Part shown: positions 7,601 to 9,058 of the stretch, in pieces
How the letters are laid out: each line of letters starts with the position of its first letter
How positions within the stretch are numbered: position 1 is the stretch's first letter
Origin: Proteiniphilum sp. UBA5384
GTDB lineage: Bacteria; Bacteroidota; Bacteroidia; Bacteroidales; Dysgonomonadaceae
Reading direction: 5' to 3'
NCBI RefSeq assembly: GCF_002410825.1
Contig: NZ_DHOS01000035.1
Coordinates: 17,053-26,110 of the forward strand
DNA: 9,058 bases
Notes under the pieces: model-generated
Database searches by the model: none
What the model was told of the DNA's origin: nothing
The model's input: the letters and a program-made list of their open reading frames with translations, nothing else
Made by a program: the position numbers and the translations under genes

Positions 7601-8645
7601 TGCGAAATTCCACCTTGTTACGGTCAACGATGGAGAGATGATACCTGATAAACACAAAGAGGATATTTTTAAGCCATTTGTACAACTTGATAGAGATAAA
7701 GACTATGCCGTAGCGGGTTCAGGCATTGGCTTGGCTCTCTCCAAATCATTGGCAGAATTACATAAGGGTAATCTAGTGTTAGAAGTTGACGAGAAAAAAG
7801 AATATATTCGTTTTCACCTAACATTACCGGTAGGAGAAACCCGTGAAATTGTGTCACAAACGATTACGGAACAAGGAAAGGAACAGTCTGCGAAGATGCC
7901 GGCTGCCACATTGTTATTGGTTGATGATGATCCGGAATTATTACAGTTCGAGAAGAAATTTTTAGCGCCTCATTATCATGTTTTGACGGCAGGAAACGGA
8001 GTGCAGGCACTTGCGATACTTCGTGAGGAAACAGTGAACCTCATCGTAAGCGACATAATGATGCCTGATATGGATGGTCTGGAATTTACTGAAAGGGTCA
8101 AGACCGATATTGAATTCAGCCATATTCCGGTCATCCTGTTGACTGCAAAAGTAAATGTAGAATCCAAGGTCCAGGGATTGGAAACAGGAGCCGACGCATA
8201 TGTCGACAAACCTTTTTCGCTGGAGGTGTTGTTGGCTCAAATTGCTAACTTGTTGGAGAGTCGAGAGAAGTTACGTGAATCATTTCTGGAAAATCCGTTT
8301 ATTGGGGCCAGTGGTATAGTGTATAGCAAATCGGATGAAGAATTTATAAAAAAACTGCATGCCATCGTGCACGACAATCTGGACAACTCTAATTTTATCG
8401 TAGAAGATATGGCAGAGCAGTTTAACATGAGTCGTGCCAGTTTTTATCGAAAAATTAAAGGTTTCCTGAATTTAACTCCCAGCGAGTATATCAAGGTAGA
8501 GCGATTGAAAAAGGCGGCTCAGTTGCTCAGAGAGAGAAATTTTAAAGTAAATGAGATTTGTTACATGGTTGGTTTCAGTTCACCATCCTATTTCACTAAA
8601 TGTTTTCAGCAGCAGTTTGGTATACTACCAAAAGATTTTATATAA
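4668..8645 (+). CDS. Hybrid two-component system (HTCS) sensor kinase/AraC-type regulator
   Basis: From Met at 4668 the protein has 1325 residues, the usual HTCS length. The start is preferred because MKRHFTFLIILMGTLNTINFYG is a standard signal peptide followed directly by the family's conserved opening (F-N-I-N-N-G-L-S-Q-N-T-V). The frame is open back to an ATG at 4563, which would add 35 residues. Residues about 25-650 contain 14 propeller blades of the W-[IF]-G-T-x-x-G-L type (first near 51, last near 640), consistent with two seven-bladed propellers; about 660-778 is the Y_Y_Y domain. One membrane helix spans about 784-804. The kinase has His840 in AHEIRTPLS, N-box Asn953/Asn957 and GSGIG at 1017-1021. 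The receiver has acidic Asp1086-1088, phospho-acceptor Asp1129 (SDIMMPDMDG) and Lys1181. An AraC-family helix-turn-helix pair fills about 1225-1325. Such proteins bind an oligosaccharide in the periplasm and directly activate nearby glycan-use genes. All signalling residues are present, so it looks functional. It follows the flavoprotein gene in the same direction and may autoregulate. Confidence 0.95.
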   Translation: MKRHFTFLIILMGTLNTINFYGNTNYKFKHFNINNGLSQNTVYDILQDKQGFMWFGTKDGLNRFDGTSFKVFKFSPEGILTDNVFRRIIQDKNEKLWVATDDGVYIFNPYMEEFTRFNYITDEGHSVGGFISDMVVDNDGDIWIAVNGKGIFHYNFAEDNLDFYSLHMEDKEMKMITLCVDNDNCIWVFPYSAPFLVIDKKTKKIKDFQLVDNNTLMLYAGEITDVLADQYNRLIITTSQKGVIRVNTVNRTHQILLDKDVNGEQIFARSVEIADKQTLWIGTESGIYIYNTVTEDIINLRHNSSSIYAISDNAIYDIYKDKDGGVWIGSYFGGVDYYFNQYNYFESYYAIESRNSIRGSRVREFCPAPEGRIWIGTEDMGLNLFDPETETFLPLPKALQSLYTNIHAIYNDGDFLWIGTFSKGLNRYNMKTGKMVTYIYSDDHHSINHNSVFAIHKDRQNVLWIGTLSGLNIYDYENDNFRRVDELKGLAVQDIFEDTEGMIWVSTYSKGVFRYSPTTGEWRNYAKKADKKGTLPDNKVTSVYEDSARRLWITTQGGGFSMFDKEEEVFTSYNTTNGMPNDVVYEIVEDDEANLWLSTNAGLVRFNPQTKEIKNFTVNNGLTTNQFNYKSSYKTSDGTIYFGSINGFVRFNPSSFAESKIDVPVVFTELYVMNERVSPGGEGSLLKRSILYTDVLELPYHKNSFRLAYAILNYSDLNANQILYKLEGFDKDWITSKDKQDIVYSNLKPGKYNLTVKLNGEREKAVYVKTLDVYISPPFWLTGWAYIIYAVLIVLGAMTLFRFLRVRAQRIQLHKMSTFQQEKERELYRLKIDFFTNVAHEIRTPLSLIKGPLDYVIMTEEISQNVKESLQIMSKNTDRLLSLTNQLLDFRKTESDSYSLNLHRLNVLELIQETVLRFTPMVQQRGLQFELDLPEEDIFIKADKDAFLKIFSNLLNNAIKYCDNYVRVEAYEEINDLGAKFHLVTVNDGEMIPDKHKEDIFKPFVQLDRDKDYAVAGSGIGLALSKSLAELHKGNLVLEVDEKKEYIRFHLTLPVGETREIVSQTITEQGKEQSAKMPAATLLLVDDDPELLQFEKKFLAPHYHVLTAGNGVQALAILREETVNLIVSDIMMPDMDGLEFTERVKTDIEFSHIPVILLTAKVNVESKVQGLETGADAYVDKPFSLEVLLAQIANLLESREKLRESFLENPFIGASGIVYSKSDEEFIKKLHAIVHDNLDNSNFIVEDMAEQFNMSRASFYRKIKGFLNLTPSEYIKVERLKKAAQLLRERNFKVNEICYMVGFSSPSYFTKCFQQQFGILPKDFI

Positions 8646-9058
8646 ATAAGGGGAACAAAATTGAAACAAAGAATTAACACTGGTAATAATTGCTGCCAGA
8701 TCAGAGATTTGTTTTGAGATAATATTGTTGTATTTTTTGATAAAACTGGGTTGGTTTTCATAAAGAGTTATTGTCTATTTTCACAATTCATTCGAAAACA
8801 TAGGAAGCGAATAGAGTGGAATGTATTTGAACATTGACGGATGACTTGATAAGAAAAGGATTGAAGCTGAAAGCCGGGACAAGACCGGCAGAGGTTGACA
8901 CGGATACGGAGGCTGATAATGACCTCCAATCCGCATCCTTGAAGCAAATCAACAGTTCCGTCGGTACTCATGACCTGATAATGGTGTTTGAGTCGGTTAC
9001 TCCCCTGCTGTTTATTGATGCTTTATTGTATTGTTTATCCTTATCTTCTCAATTGCAT
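8646..9058. other. Gene-free 413-base stretch after the HTCS gene
   Basis: No coding region or RNA gene is supported here. Bases 8646-8830 are AT-rich with stops in all frames and no strong GC-stem plus T-run terminator. From about 8860 to 9010 the sequence becomes clearly richer in GC and holds short hairpins and repeats: GCCGG/CCGGC at 8873-8889, the hairpin at 8901-8933, CTGATAATG at 8913-8921 and 8975-8983, and near-copies GTCGGTACTC (8960-8969) and GTCGGTTACTC (8992-9002). Open frames exist on both strands but lack a convincing start or recognisable family. It could be the edge of a mobile element or an old gene fragment. Confidence 0.5.
8901..8933. repeat. Two-part inverted repeat in the GC-richer 3' segment
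   Basis: CGGAT (8901-8905) pairs with ATCCG (8929-8933) and GGAGG (8908-8912) pairs with CCTCC (8923-8927). This gives ten base pairs interrupted by a small AC/A internal bulge, with a 10-base loop. No T-run follows on either strand, so a classical terminator is unlikely. A structured RNA, a recombination-related site or chance are the alternatives. Confidence 0.45.

Noticed and set aside
8740..8765. AAAACT...GGTTTT inverted repeat as the HTCS terminator
   Set aside because: The stem is short, AT-rich, needs a T-G pair and is not followed by a T-run; it is too weak to list.
8768..8971. Minus-strand 67-residue open frame
   Set aside because: It has many Cys, Arg and Ser residues, no recognisable motif, no plausible upstream start context, and lies opposite another open frame; it looks like a by-product of the GC-richer segment.
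8831..9058. Plus-strand frame open for 76 codons to the window edge
   Set aside because: A stop lies just before it and the only ATG is at 8981; the residues match no family I know. It could be a fragment continuing past the edge, but this is not supportable.

Overview
The window is AT-rich DNA with every gene on the + strand. It looks like part of a carbohydrate-use locus (polysaccharide utilization locus, PUL) from a member of Bacteroidota, most likely Bacteroidales. The evidence is a full-length hybrid two-component system (HTCS) regulator of the kind typical of these bacteria, a run of lipoprotein signal peptides with a Cys a few residues before an acidic or Ser/Gly stretch, no obvious Shine-Dalgarno sequences, and families common in Bacteroidota glycan loci. 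No SusC/SusD pair lies in the window, so the genus and the target glycan cannot be fixed.

Layout: 1-70 is the C-terminal tail of an upstream gene, possibly another GH43. 81-1388 is a GH43 lipoprotein with all its key residues and an Fn3-like N-terminal domain. 1421-1843 is a 140-residue lipoprotein that keeps only the C-terminal third of a GH88/GH105-type unsaturated uronyl hydrolase, so it is very probably an internally deleted remnant. 1926-2708 is a GH16-like lipoprotein whose catalytic motif has lost the nucleophile. 2709-2914 is a gene-free gap with a hairpin and a possible promoter. 2915-4555 is a lipoprotein of the FAD-dependent oxidoreductase family PF12831. 4668-8645 (reading frame open from 4563) is the HTCS regulator: 14 beta-propeller blades, Y_Y_Y domain, one membrane helix, histidine kinase, receiver and AraC-type DNA-binding domain. 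8646-9058 holds no gene I can support, but its last 200 bases are richer in GC and contain a two-part hairpin.

Working model (inference): the HTCS senses an oligosaccharide in the periplasm and activates the neighbouring enzyme genes. The GH43 enzyme(s) would remove arabinose or xylose side chains. A GH105 activity normally points to unsaturated uronides made by pectin lyases, so an arabinan- or galactan-decorated pectin (RG-I-like) is a reasonable but unproven target. The flavoprotein would carry out redox chemistry of unknown substrate outside the cytoplasm. Two of the hydrolase genes (GH105 and GH16-like) appear to have lost catalysis while the GH43, flavoprotein and regulator look intact. 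This suggests a locus undergoing remodelling or partial erosion.
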